A DNA stretch of 64,000 nt, taken from positions 1-64,000 of the forward strand of contig NZ_ALXE01000068.1 in the NCBI RefSeq assembly GCF_000295955.2, given 5' to 3'. The notes under the pieces were generated by a model. It saw nothing but the letters and a program-made list of their open reading frames with translations. It ran no database searches and was not told where the DNA came from. Numbering within the stretch: the first letter of the stretch is position 1; every line of letters starts with the position of its first letter. The DNA is from Pantoea sp. A4. Lineage in GTDB: Bacteria; Pseudomonadota; Gammaproteobacteria; Enterobacterales; Enterobacteriaceae. Positions 17,720 through 26,700 of this stretch are shown here, in pieces. The position numbers and the translations under genes were made by a program.

Positions 17720-18697
17720 TTGACCGCGAAAGGTTTTGCGGTACTGCTGCGGCGTCACGTTAAGCTGTTTTTTAAAATGACGCCGCAGCGCCAACGCTGA
17801 AGGAAATCCAGCCAAAAGTGCAATCTGCTCGACTGGGCGGTTGGATCCTTCCAGATAGCGTTGAGCCAGTGCAATACGCTGCTGCTGTAGCCATTGGCTA
17901 AAACACCCACCGGTGGTTTGCTGGAAGCGACGGGAAAAACTGCGGGAACTCATCAGCGCCTGGTTAGCCAGTTGCTGCAACGTCAGCGGTTCCTGGAGAT
18001 GTTCAGCAGCCCAGTGCAGTGCTGCCATAAAGCGATCGCCATCTGGTCGGGTTATCACCGGCTGTTCAACATATTGCGCCTGCCCCCCTTGCCGATGAGG
18101 GGGGATCACCAGCATACGCGCCACCTGATTCGCTATCTCCATACCCCAACTTCTTCGCACCAGGTGCAAGCAGCAGTCGATACTGGCGGCAGTACCCGCC
18201 GATGTGATCGTCTGACCAAGATCGACATAGAGCACATCACGATCGATATCCACCGAGGGATAACGTGTGCTAAATGCCTGCATCCAGCGCCAATGGGTGG
18301 TGGCTCGTTTCTTCTCTAATAAACCCGCCTCAGCCAGAACAAAAGCACCCAGGCACAGCCCAACGATAGTTGCTCCGCGATCGGCCGCTTGCCGTATCGC
18401 CGATAGCAGCTCTGCTGACGGTTGTTTCTCATTCCAGCTCGGTACAACCACCACGTCCATCTGTTCCAGTTGCTCAAGACCCTGCCCGGCCACAATCGAA
18501 AATCCGCTGCTGGTGCGAAGCTCGCCGGGTTGCGTCGCACAGATATGTATTTGGTAGCACGGTGCACCCTCCCCCTGGTGAGCCGCCTCGAACACCGCCA
18601 GTGGCACAGAAAGATGAAAAGGGATGATGCCATCAAACACCACGACACCCACACGAATGGCCGGGCGAAATGGCGCAATCTGCACGTTCTTTGTCAT
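17699..18697 (-). CDS. AraC-family regulator with GATase1/DJ-1-like N-terminal domain
   Basis: This 332-residue protein has a DJ-1/PfpI-like domain (about residues 12-190, with the cysteine elbow GLCLGAFVLAEAGLL) and a C-terminal AraC helix-turn-helix pair (about 225-325; LTLQQLANQALMSSRSFSRRFQQTTG and PVEQIALLAGFPSALALRRHFKK). This is the FtrA/GlxA architecture, whose members often control amino acid or amide catabolism. It is divergent from the exported isochorismatase-like hydrolase with 86 bp between start codons, so that gene is its likely target. Confidence 0.9.
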   Translation of the reverse strand: MTKNVQIAPFRPAIRVGVVVFDGIIPFHLSVPLAVFEAAHQGEGAPCYQIHICATQPGELRTSSGFSIVAGQGLEQLEQMDVVVVPSWNEKQPSAELLSAIRQAADRGATIVGLCLGAFVLAEAGLLEKKRATTHWRWMQAFSTRYPSVDIDRDVLYVDLGQTITSAGTAASIDCCLHLVRRSWGMEIANQVARMLVIPPHRQGGQAQYVEQPVITRPDGDRFMAALHWAAEHLQEPLTLQQLANQALMSSRSFSRRFQQTTGGCFSQWLQQQRIALAQRYLEGSNRPVEQIALLAGFPSALALRRHFKKQLNVTPQQYRKTFRGQSGTDVA

Positions 18698-18783
18698 TCA
18701 CGGTACTCCTTGCGGGCTGCACTTCCGCACATACTGCGAGACAGAAAACAGCCCAACACCACGGAAATAATAAGGAACTGATA

Positions 18784-19485
18784 ATGAAAAAATTGTTTAC
18801 TTCTGGCACTTTGGCATTAGCAATGGCTATCAGTGGCAGCGCTATCGCCGAAACCCGAGAGGCGGCTAAAGCACCGACTATTCGTACACTAAGTAGCGCG
18901 CCTGCAACTACTGAGCTGGTAAAAAACCAGACGGCGCTGATCTTAATCGACTTCCAAAATGAGTATTTCCCGGGTGGAAAAATGGTCATCCCGGACGGCG
19001 AAAAAGCGCTGAACAACGCGAAACGCCTGACGGAATATGCGCATAAAAACGGTATGCCCGTCTTTTTTGTACGCCACCTCGGCCCCGCCAATAGTCCGCT
19101 GTTTGCTGAAGGTAGCCGGTTCTCCGAATTCCACCGCAATTTGCAACCCTCTACAGCGAAAGGCGACCGGATTATCGCCAAAGCCACACCCAGCTCGTTT
19201 GTTGGCACCGACCTGCACTCACAGCTGGAATCCCTGGGGATTAAACAGCTGATTGTTGCCGGACTGATGACCCATATGTGTGTCTCAAGCACCGCGCGTG
19301 ATGCGGTACCGCTCGGTTACAGCGTGATTATTCCAGAAGATGCCGCTGCCACACGTGACCTGGTAAGTTGGGATAATAGCGTGGTTGATCATCGCTCACT
19401 ACACCGTGCTGCATTGACGGGTGTTGCCGACGTGTTTGCTGAGATCAAAACCACGCAACAGGTGATCGACATGCCGTTAAAATAA
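18784..19485 (+). CDS. exported isochorismatase-like cysteine hydrolase
   Basis: This 233-residue cysteine hydrolase carries a Sec signal peptide (MKKLFTSGTLALAMAISGSAIA), placing it in the periplasm, whereas most relatives are cytoplasmic. The catalytic triad can be read: aspartate in LIDFQNEYF, lysine in IIAKATPSSF and cysteine in THMCVSSTARDA. Likely substrates are amides or isochorismate-like compounds; none can be named. The start at 18784 fits the signal peptide and an AAGGA site. The divergent AraC/GATase1 gene is the probable regulator. Confidence 0.85.
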   Translation: MKKLFTSGTLALAMAISGSAIAETREAAKAPTIRTLSSAPATTELVKNQTALILIDFQNEYFPGGKMVIPDGEKALNNAKRLTEYAHKNGMPVFFVRHLGPANSPLFAEGSRFSEFHRNLQPSTAKGDRIIAKATPSSFVGTDLHSQLESLGIKQLIVAGLMTHMCVSSTARDAVPLGYSVIIPEDAAATRDLVSWDNSVVDHRSLHRAALTGVADVFAEIKTTQQVIDMPLK

Positions 19486-19543
19486 GCGCTGTGCTCACAG
19501 ATTCAGGCGTTGTGTAGCATCTATTGTTGCTACAGAAGAACAA

Positions 19544-19566
19544 TCCGGCGGAGGGTTGCCGCCGGA
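19544..19566. repeat. perfect 8-bp inverted repeat
   Basis: TCCGGCGG-AGGGTTG-CCGCCGGA lies 59 bases past the isochorismatase-like gene. It has no T-run on the plus strand. It may act as an inefficient terminator or as part of the leader of the next gene. Confidence 0.5.
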
Positions 19567-19610
19567 GATAAAACCCGTAATATCGAAGGCAACAACACCG
19601 AATTATCTTA

Positions 19611-19633
19611 CCCGAACCGGTTTCGGGGGTTTT
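19611..19633 (+). terminator. terminator-like hairpin in the leader of the YciO-family gene
   Basis: CCCGAA-CCGGT-TTCGGG followed by GGTTTT, ending 15 bases before the start codon. An upstream AAAACCC (19570-19576) can pair with GGGTTTT (19627-19633) instead, so two mutually exclusive folds exist. Confidence 0.4.
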
Positions 19634-19648
19634 AACAGAGGCCTAATC

Positions 19649-20428
19649 ATGAGCAACAAAACAGTACAGTGGAACGGCGGCTTACAGCCAGAAGCGATCG
19701 AAATCCTGGCCAAAGAAGGCGGCATGATCGTCAGCCCAACCAAAGTTGGCTACATCATCATGACCTCTGATAAAGCCGGCCTGGAGCGTAAATTCGACGC
19801 TAAACAGCGTAACCGTAACAAGCCAGGTGTGGTTCTGTGCGGCTCAATGGAGCAGTTGAAAGAACTGGCTCAGCTGAACCCAGAAATCGAAGAACTGTAT
19901 CAGCGCCACTGGGATGGCGATGTGCTGTTGGGCTGCATCCTGCCGTGGAAACAGGAAGCACTGGATCGCATCCCAACCGACGGCTCTAAAGAGCTGATGA
20001 TGGATGGCCGTGAAACCAGCTGCTTCGTGATCAAGTTCGGTAAGCCGGGCGAGATTCTGGCGAAAGAGCTGTGGGAAAACCACGGTAAGTTCTCTTTCGC
20101 AAGCTCTGCTAACCCATCAGGCAAAGGCAACCGTGGCCTGGTTGAAGGTATCGGCGAGCGTATCGAAGAGCACGCTGACCTGATCATCGCTGCGAACGAC
20201 TACGTGAAGTCTATCCAGCCAAACGAAGACCAGAAAACCCGCTATGAGCAGGGCGTGATGGTTTCCATGGTAGACAGCACCGGTAAACTGGTACCAGAGC
20301 AGAAAGGCGAACGTAAAGTCTCTCCTTGCCCAATCCTGATCCGTAAAGGTCTGGACGTAGACAAGATCATGTCTCACCTGTCGGACATTTTCCCTTCATG
20401 GGATTACCGTCACGGTGATTACTACTGA
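19649..20428 (+). CDS. Sua5/YciO/YrdC-family protein
   Basis: This 259-residue cytoplasmic protein carries the YrdC-like fold used by TsaC/Sua5 to make threonylcarbamoyl-AMP for tRNA t6A. Visible features are GGMIVSPTKVGYIIMTSD, KQRNRNKPGVVL (the basic KxR motif), and the nucleotide-binding FSFASSANPSGKGN. It is neither a clear TsaC nor a standard YciO, so its own role is open. AGAGG precedes the chosen start; an in-frame extension to 19556 would read through a hairpin. Codon use is strikingly biased toward highly expressed codons (CGT for Arg, CTG for Leu, AAC for Asn), which is unusual for an accessory member of this family. Confidence 0.85.
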   Translation: MSNKTVQWNGGLQPEAIEILAKEGGMIVSPTKVGYIIMTSDKAGLERKFDAKQRNRNKPGVVLCGSMEQLKELAQLNPEIEELYQRHWDGDVLLGCILPWKQEALDRIPTDGSKELMMDGRETSCFVIKFGKPGEILAKELWENHGKFSFASSANPSGKGNRGLVEGIGERIEEHADLIIAANDYVKSIQPNEDQKTRYEQGVMVSMVDSTGKLVPEQKGERKVSPCPILIRKGLDVDKIMSHLSDIFPSWDYRHGDYY

Positions 20429-20451
20429 TTAGCAGCGTGATGCTGTAAACC

Positions 20452-20480
20452 AAAAGCCTGCACATGTTGCAGGCTTTTTT
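20452..20480 (+). terminator. terminator of the YciO-family gene
   Basis: AAAGCCTGCA and TGCAGGCTTT form a 10-bp stem followed by a T-run; a strong rho-independent terminator. It also faces the end of the convergent yhiN gene. Confidence 0.9.
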
Positions 20481-20519
20481 GTGCCCGATTGACTTACGAT
20501 CGGGCGAAAAACTGCTACC

Positions 20520-21713
20520 TTACAGCCCCTGCGCGCACGCCCAGGCGGAACTCCATGCCCACTGGAAGTTGTAGCCGCCCAGCCAGCCGGTGACATCCAC
20601 CACTTCGCCAATAAAGTACAGCCCCGGAACGGACTTCGCTTCCATGGTCTTTGAAGAGAGCTGTGCGGTATCCACACCGCCTAACGTCACTTCCGCCGTG
20701 CGGTAACCCTCGGTGCCGTTGGGTTGCACCGGCCAGTGGTGCAGCAGCGTCACTAACGCCGCCTGCTGCTTGCTGTTTAACTGCTTGAGGCTCACATCCG
20801 GCAACTGCTGTAGTAATTGCAGAATTTCGACCAGCCGTTTTGGCAGGATCTTCGCCAGGCTGTTTTTCAGGCTGAGATTCGGATGGGCCGCACGCTGCAC
20901 ATTAATAAAGTCATCCAGTGAGGTTTCCGGTGAGAGATCGACATGCACAAACTCACCCGCCTGCCAGTAGCTGGAAATTTGCAGTACCGCCGGACCAGAG
21001 AGACCACGATGCGTAAACAGCATCGCTTCTTTAAATAGCGTGCCATCCTGCGCGGTAATGGTGGTTGGCAATGCCACACCAGACAGCGCCTGAAGCTGCT
21101 CCAGCAGCGGCTTATGCAAGGTAAACGGCACCAGACCTGCGCGAGTAGGCAGTACCTCAAGGCCGAACTGTTGTGCCAGCTGATAACCAAACGGCGAAGC
21201 ACCTAATCCCGGCATAGAAAGCCCGCCACTGGCGACCACCAGTTTTGCTGCCTGCACCGTCGTGCCATTCAGCGTCAGGGTGTAACCCGCTTCATCGCGC
21301 TCCACGCTGATAATCTCGGTGCGCAAACGCAGCGTCACCTGGCCCTTCTCACACTCAGCCAGCAACAGATCGACAATCTGCTGCGCCGAATCATCACAGA
21401 ACAGTTGGCCCAGCGTCTTCTCATGCCAGGCAATGCCATGACGATTGACCAGGTCGATAAAATCCCACTGGGTATAACGCGCCAGGGCAGACTTGCAGAA
21501 GTGCGGGTTTTGCGACAGATAGGCCGCAGGTTCGGCATAGAGATTGGTGAAGTTACAGCGACCACCGCCCGACATCAGAATTTTACGCCCGGCTTTTTTG
21601 CCGTTATCCAACAGCAGCACGCGCAAACCGCGTTGCCCGGCCTGAGCCGCACAAAACATCCCGGCGGCTCCAGCACCGATTACGATAACGTCAAATTTTT
21701 CCACGATGGTCAC
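20520..21713 (-). CDS. yhiN: YhiN/HI0933-family flavoprotein
   Basis: This 397-residue FAD-dependent oxidoreductase-like protein shows the Rossmann motif VIGAGAAGMFCAAQAGQRG, the family signature KILMSGGGRCNFTNL, VASGGLSMPGLGASPFGYQLA and a C-terminal GLYFIGEVVDVTGWLGGYNFQWAWSSA. Its physiological substrate is not established with certainty. Position next to divergent pitA is the same as in E. coli, which supports the name. Confidence 0.92.
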   Translation of the reverse strand: MTIVEKFDVIVIGAGAAGMFCAAQAGQRGLRVLLLDNGKKAGRKILMSGGGRCNFTNLYAEPAAYLSQNPHFCKSALARYTQWDFIDLVNRHGIAWHEKTLGQLFCDDSAQQIVDLLLAECEKGQVTLRLRTEIISVERDEAGYTLTLNGTTVQAAKLVVASGGLSMPGLGASPFGYQLAQQFGLEVLPTRAGLVPFTLHKPLLEQLQALSGVALPTTITAQDGTLFKEAMLFTHRGLSGPAVLQISSYWQAGEFVHVDLSPETSLDDFINVQRAAHPNLSLKNSLAKILPKRLVEILQLLQQLPDVSLKQLNSKQQAALVTLLHHWPVQPNGTEGYRTAEVTLGGVDTAQLSSKTMEAKSVPGLYFIGEVVDVTGWLGGYNFQWAWSSAWACAQGL

Positions 21714-22034
21714 CTGTCAACTCTCAGAGGCGCAGATTGTAGTGAACGACTGGCGGCAAAGCTACCTTGGTGCGGGGTTATCCCCGATAAAGATGAGTGT
21801 TATTGCAGCGAAATGTCGTTAACCGGGCGATAAACCACGCGAATGGAGCAACGGAGTCAAAAAAATGCCGTAAATATGTCATATTGTAACACGCTCATTT
21901 TTAGGGATTTTTCCCATAACAAACCGCCGAAGTTACATAATTAAGTCAAAAAAGGGCTATATTTTCCTTTCCCATACAGCACGTTGTCGCGGATAATGCG
22001 CCGCGTTCATGTCCTCCAAAATGGCGTAACGCTT
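21714..22034. other. intergenic region between divergent yhiN and pitA
   Basis: No gene is seen in these 321 bases. The right half (about 21860-21980) is AT-rich, with a TATATT near 21957 that could be a pitA -10 box, though no convincing -35 hexamer is spaced from it. I found no clear operator. Confidence 0.5.
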
Positions 22035-23534
22035 ATGCTACATCTGTTTGCCGGGCTCGATGTCAGTACCGGCCTGTTATTAGTTTTAGCCCTGCTGTTC
22101 GTATTGTTTTATGAGGCAATCAACGGCTTCCACGACACTGCCAATGCGGTTGCTACGGTTATTTATACCCGTGCAATGCGGCCACAGCTCGCCGTGGCGA
22201 TGGCGGGTATCTTCAACTTCTTCGGCGTCATGCTGGGTGGATTGAGCGTTGCATATGCGATTGTGCATATGTTGCCGACCGATCTCCTGCTGAATGTCGG
22301 TTCTGCACACGGTCTCGCCATGGTCTTCTCCATGCTGCTGGCGGCGATCATCTGGAACCTTGGCACCTGGTATCTGGGCCTGCCTGCTTCCAGCTCACAC
22401 ACGCTTATTGGCGCCATCATTGGTATTGGGTTAACCAATGCACTGATGACCGGCACTTCCGTGGTGGATGCGTTAAATCTGCCTAAAGTGGTGAATATTT
22501 TCCTGTCCCTGATCCTTTCGCCGATCGTCGGTCTGGTGATTGCTGGCACGTTGATTTTCCTGCTGCGTCGTTACTGGAGCAGCACTAAGAAGCGTTCACG
22601 CGTGCATATGACACCCGCCGATCGCGAGAAAATTGACGGCAAGAAAAAGCCCCCGTTCTGGACACGTATCGCCCTGATTGTTTCTGCCATTGGCGTGAGC
22701 TATTCACATGGTGCGAATGACGGCCAGAAAGGTATTGGTTTGATCATGCTGGTCCTGATTGGCGTAGCGCCTGCCGGGTTCGTGGTCAATATGAATGCCT
22801 CCGGGTATGACATCACCCGCACGCGGGATGCTGTTAATCACCTGGAACAGTATTATCAGCAGCATAACCAGACGCTGACGGAAATCGTGGCGCAGGCTCC
22901 ACCTGCCGTGCCAGCTCCGGTTGAAACCGTGAATGGCCCACAAGAGTTCCATTGCGATAGCGCACGTGCGCTGGTTGCGGTGCAACACGCTCAGGGCTTG
23001 CTGAATAACCTGCAAAGTTACGATCAGCTCAGCATCGAACAGCGTGGCCAGATGCGCCGTCTGCTGCTGTGTATCGCAGATACCGCAGACAAAGCGTCTA
23101 AGCTGCCGGAAGTCAATGCCGACGACAAACGCTTCCTGAACAAGCTGAAAGGCGACCTGACCAGCACCATCGAGTACGCTCCGGTGTGGATTATTGTCGC
23201 TGTGGCGTTGGCGTTGGGCATCGGTACCATGATTGGCTGGCGTCGTGTGGCAACCACCATCGGTGAGAAGATTGGTAAAAAAGGCATGACCTATGCACAG
23301 GGTATGTCAGCGCAGGTGACTGCGGCCGTCTCCATCGGTATCGCCAGTTATACCGGTATGCCGGTCTCTACCACGCACATTCTCTCCTCTTCGGTGGCGG
23401 GAACCATGCTGGTAGACGGCGGTGGGCTGCAGAGCCGCACCATCAAGAATATCGCGATGGCATGGGTGTTTACCCTGCCGGTGTGTATTCTGCTCTCAGG
23501 CTCGCTCTACTGGCTGGCACTGAAGCTGGTGTAA
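22035..23534 (+). CDS. pitA: low-affinity inorganic phosphate transporter PitA
   Basis: This 499-residue inner-membrane symporter brings in phosphate as a metal-phosphate complex with protons. The two Pit signature repeats are visible: EAINGFHDTANAVATVIYTRA near the N-terminus and SHGANDGQKGIGLIMLVLIG after a cytoplasmic loop. The C-terminus keeps SYTGMPVSTTHILSSSVAGTM. The start at 22035 (MLHLFAGLD) and the length equal E. coli PitA; the in-frame extension to 21984 has no homology reason. Around residues 255-330 the hydrophilic loop is the most divergent part. A terminator follows directly. Confidence 0.96.
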   Translation: MLHLFAGLDVSTGLLLVLALLFVLFYEAINGFHDTANAVATVIYTRAMRPQLAVAMAGIFNFFGVMLGGLSVAYAIVHMLPTDLLLNVGSAHGLAMVFSMLLAAIIWNLGTWYLGLPASSSHTLIGAIIGIGLTNALMTGTSVVDALNLPKVVNIFLSLILSPIVGLVIAGTLIFLLRRYWSSTKKRSRVHMTPADREKIDGKKKPPFWTRIALIVSAIGVSYSHGANDGQKGIGLIMLVLIGVAPAGFVVNMNASGYDITRTRDAVNHLEQYYQQHNQTLTEIVAQAPPAVPAPVETVNGPQEFHCDSARALVAVQHAQGLLNNLQSYDQLSIEQRGQMRRLLLCIADTADKASKLPEVNADDKRFLNKLKGDLTSTIEYAPVWIIVAVALALGIGTMIGWRRVATTIGEKIGKKGMTYAQGMSAQVTAAVSIGIASYTGMPVSTTHILSSSVAGTMLVDGGGLQSRTIKNIAMAWVFTLPVCILLSGSLYWLALKLV

Positions 23535-23539
23535 CCTCT

Positions 23540-23563
23540 AAGGGCGACGCAAGTCGCCCTTTT
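23540..23563 (+). terminator. pitA terminator
   Basis: AAGGGCGAC-GCAA-GTCGCCCTTTT. It separates pitA from the giant accessory gene that follows. Confidence 0.9.
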
Positions 23564-23756
23564 GCTTTCTGGCGTTTTAGGAAACAGCCCAAATTTACTT
23601 CCCTCCTTACTACGACTATATTTTTAGCAGTAGCGAAAAATATCCTGTCTGCTTTACATAATTCCTTAGCGCTACAGAACAACTTTGACGATTCACTTTT
23701 GACCTGAAAATTCATCAACTATCACGTCACTTTCATCGGTGAGGAGTGGTTTTTTC

Positions 23757-26700
23757 ATGTCAAACGAGACGCGTTTTGCCCAGCACCACCAAGCTGACCA
23801 TTTGAATAATACGCCCATTGATGCAGAGGGGGATCTTGAATCTTTGCGTCAGGCGGCACTGATACCGCTCTTCAGAGACCGCGGGGCGTCAACGATTGAT
23901 CCCCCTTCAGAGGCAGCTTCCGGCCAAATCCAGCAAGATGAACCTTCCAGGGTTATGGATCATCTGCTACGCAACACCTATAGCCAAATGGTAGCCAGCA
24001 TCCCCGGCAGGGCGATCGGTTTTGCCGCACAAACCATGGGAGCGCCTGTCTTTTATTTCCAGGCAGCAAAAATTGCTGGCCAGCTAGCGCTGGAACTTTT
24101 CCGTGCGTTTCGTCAAAGCCCAGGTTGGGTTGGCGTTTTGCTGAATTCGATGAATGCACTTGAGGCAGCACTGGCCTCAACCGCTATGGCCGCTTTATCG
24201 ACCCCCACTGCGCAGGTACTGCTTCCCTATATCGCAGAATTTATGCTGGGCCATTTGCCCGCAACCATTGCTGAATCGGTTGCGATGATTGGGTGTGGGG
24301 CATTAAGTGGGATCAGCATGATGCCAGGCTTAGGGTCAGCCGGGTTTATTTTCTTACTGGCCCTCCTTGCCGCTTATTGTTACAGACATCGGCAGTTGCC
24401 TCCGCCTGAATCACTTCTGGGGAAAATCATTACCCGCGTACCCAATTTCTCCGCAGCAGCCAGTTCTGTGCTAAGCACGTTGAGCCTGCTTGCCCCACCG
24501 CGGGTAGGTTTGCAAAATCTTCTGTCAGGCGACTCAGTCATCGGCGAAAGCTCTACCGATTCTGATAATTTACAGGCTTCAGAGAACCCATCAGCTAGTC
24601 TGCCTTATCCAACGCCCGGTGAAAGGGTCAATCCAGTATCACTACCCGTTCCGCCACGAAATATCTCAGAACCGACCATCAGGCTGGGTTCACACGCCAT
24701 CAGCCAGGATGTCACCACCTGGACATCACTCAATATTGCCGAGGGTGAAGCTGAAAGAGAAATCACCCGATTTAGCCACAGTAATAATGCAACACAACAC
24801 AGCCATGAGAGCTGGAACGAAACAGCGGCTCAGGGCAAAGAACGTCTGGGTCGATTGACACAGCCTGGCACTTCTCCTCGCGAGAATCCCTTACTGGGTG
24901 CTTCAGCTAAACCGCCCCATAACAGCGTTGTTGGACCTGATGTCACCACCACCTTCCATCAACTGATTGATGAAGAACAGCCATTCCGTGGGGTGTATGT
25001 TGAGTTGGCAAATTTTGATCTTTCCATTGAACAATTAGCCCGACCGGAGAGTGATGTTAAAACGTCTCGCGCAACGCTTCCCTGGCTAGCCCGCTACACA
25101 ATATTCGTGTCAGATCCGGCAGGCGAGGCGGTAACGGAGGTGCAGCGATATACTGATGTTCTTAACGCCGAGCAATATCAAAAGTTAGCGCTAACTCTGA
25201 ACGCCCCAGTGCAAGATGTAGCCGCTATCTCAGTCTTAACGGATGGCTCAGATAACTTACCAGGGCTCAGAGCTGCACTGAATACTTTAGCGTCCCATGG
25301 AGACACGCAACGCTCTTCATTTGGAAATAAAATTAGCATTGTAGATATTGGTGAGAAAAAACATATTTCATCTGCTGGAAGCACTCACCCTGATAAAATC
25401 CCCACAGATAATATTTACAATAACGCTATCACCTCGGTGAAGTTATTAGCATCCGCAGCGACGGGAATAATTAATAAAAACCTCTCGGTTATATTAACAT
25501 TTTTGACGTTAATTGATAACGCAATGACTAAACCTGCGCCTCAGGATGATTCTTATAAGGAAGAAAACGATGATTTTTCTGCTGAACTCATTGCATCTGA
25601 TGAAAACACACTCAATCCTGATAGCGCTATTGATATACTTTTCAAGTATGAAAAATATTCACAAGCAACCGTAAAAATACTTAGAGAAATAGCTTATCAG
25701 GAAACTACAAAACATCTGAACATAGCAACTGTAAACTCTTCTGAGTTTCTTATTGACGTTGATAAAAAAATCTACAATGAAATTGTAGCCCAAAGAGGGA
25801 GAGAAAACCATACCATTGTAAATGAATTGATAGATGCATCAGAGCACCTTCACTCGATGCTGAGTAAAGATGATTCGGTGTATACTCTGGCTTATCTTTC
25901 TTCTTTATCTGGCACCATGAGCATACGCCCGCATCGATATGGAATCAGACAAACAGCGATTATAAAAAAGAGCATCGAAAATTTAGACATGCACAGGATA
26001 ACCAACGCAATTAAAGAGTATGAAAGAAATTATAACAATCCAAATCATGTGTATAAAAAAGAAAACCTTGATCTGATAAAAAAAATTGAAACGATATATT
26101 CTTCAAATCTTAATGAAGTGCAAATCCAAAACATGATGACATATTATGACAGTGCGATAAATAGAGTAATTTATGACACCGGAATTTACTATGGTTCTGA
26201 TAAAAAATCTAAAATAACAAAACACCTTGAATACATACTCATTTATAGAAATATGTTAGAACAGCTCGACAATGGGATTAAAATAAAAAAACCTCAGTAT
26301 TTACGCCAAAGATATGACATCTCTGACAAGAACGAGATTCTTTATAACGAAACAAAAGCACAGAATGCATTTAAAGCGGAGATCGACGATTCATCTCCTC
26401 TTTTTACGAGGGAACACACGTATGCAAGGGGTGCAGAGATTCATAAAGAGGAATACAATAAATTTGACCCTGCCAGACCAGTTATTGTGAGCCTTGAGGA
26501 AGAAAAAGTACGTCTCGAGAAAGAAATAACAACAAAATATGAACATGCAGAATATGCTATACAATCAGAAATGGATGAAAAAACCATCGTCCAACGTATC
26601 AATAGTGTAATTTCTTATCAGTTCGCACTTTATTGCGTTGAAAAAGATATCGAAATACAAAAAGAATTTGATGTTAACAGAGAAAAAACAAAGTCAGTTG

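Noticed and set aside
23580..23610. HrpL-like promoter upstream of the giant toxin gene (GGAAAC, 16 bases, CCTCCTTA)
   Set aside because: The second half does not match CCACNNA at two key positions and the first half is GGAAAC, not GGAACC. This is not enough to claim type III secretion control.
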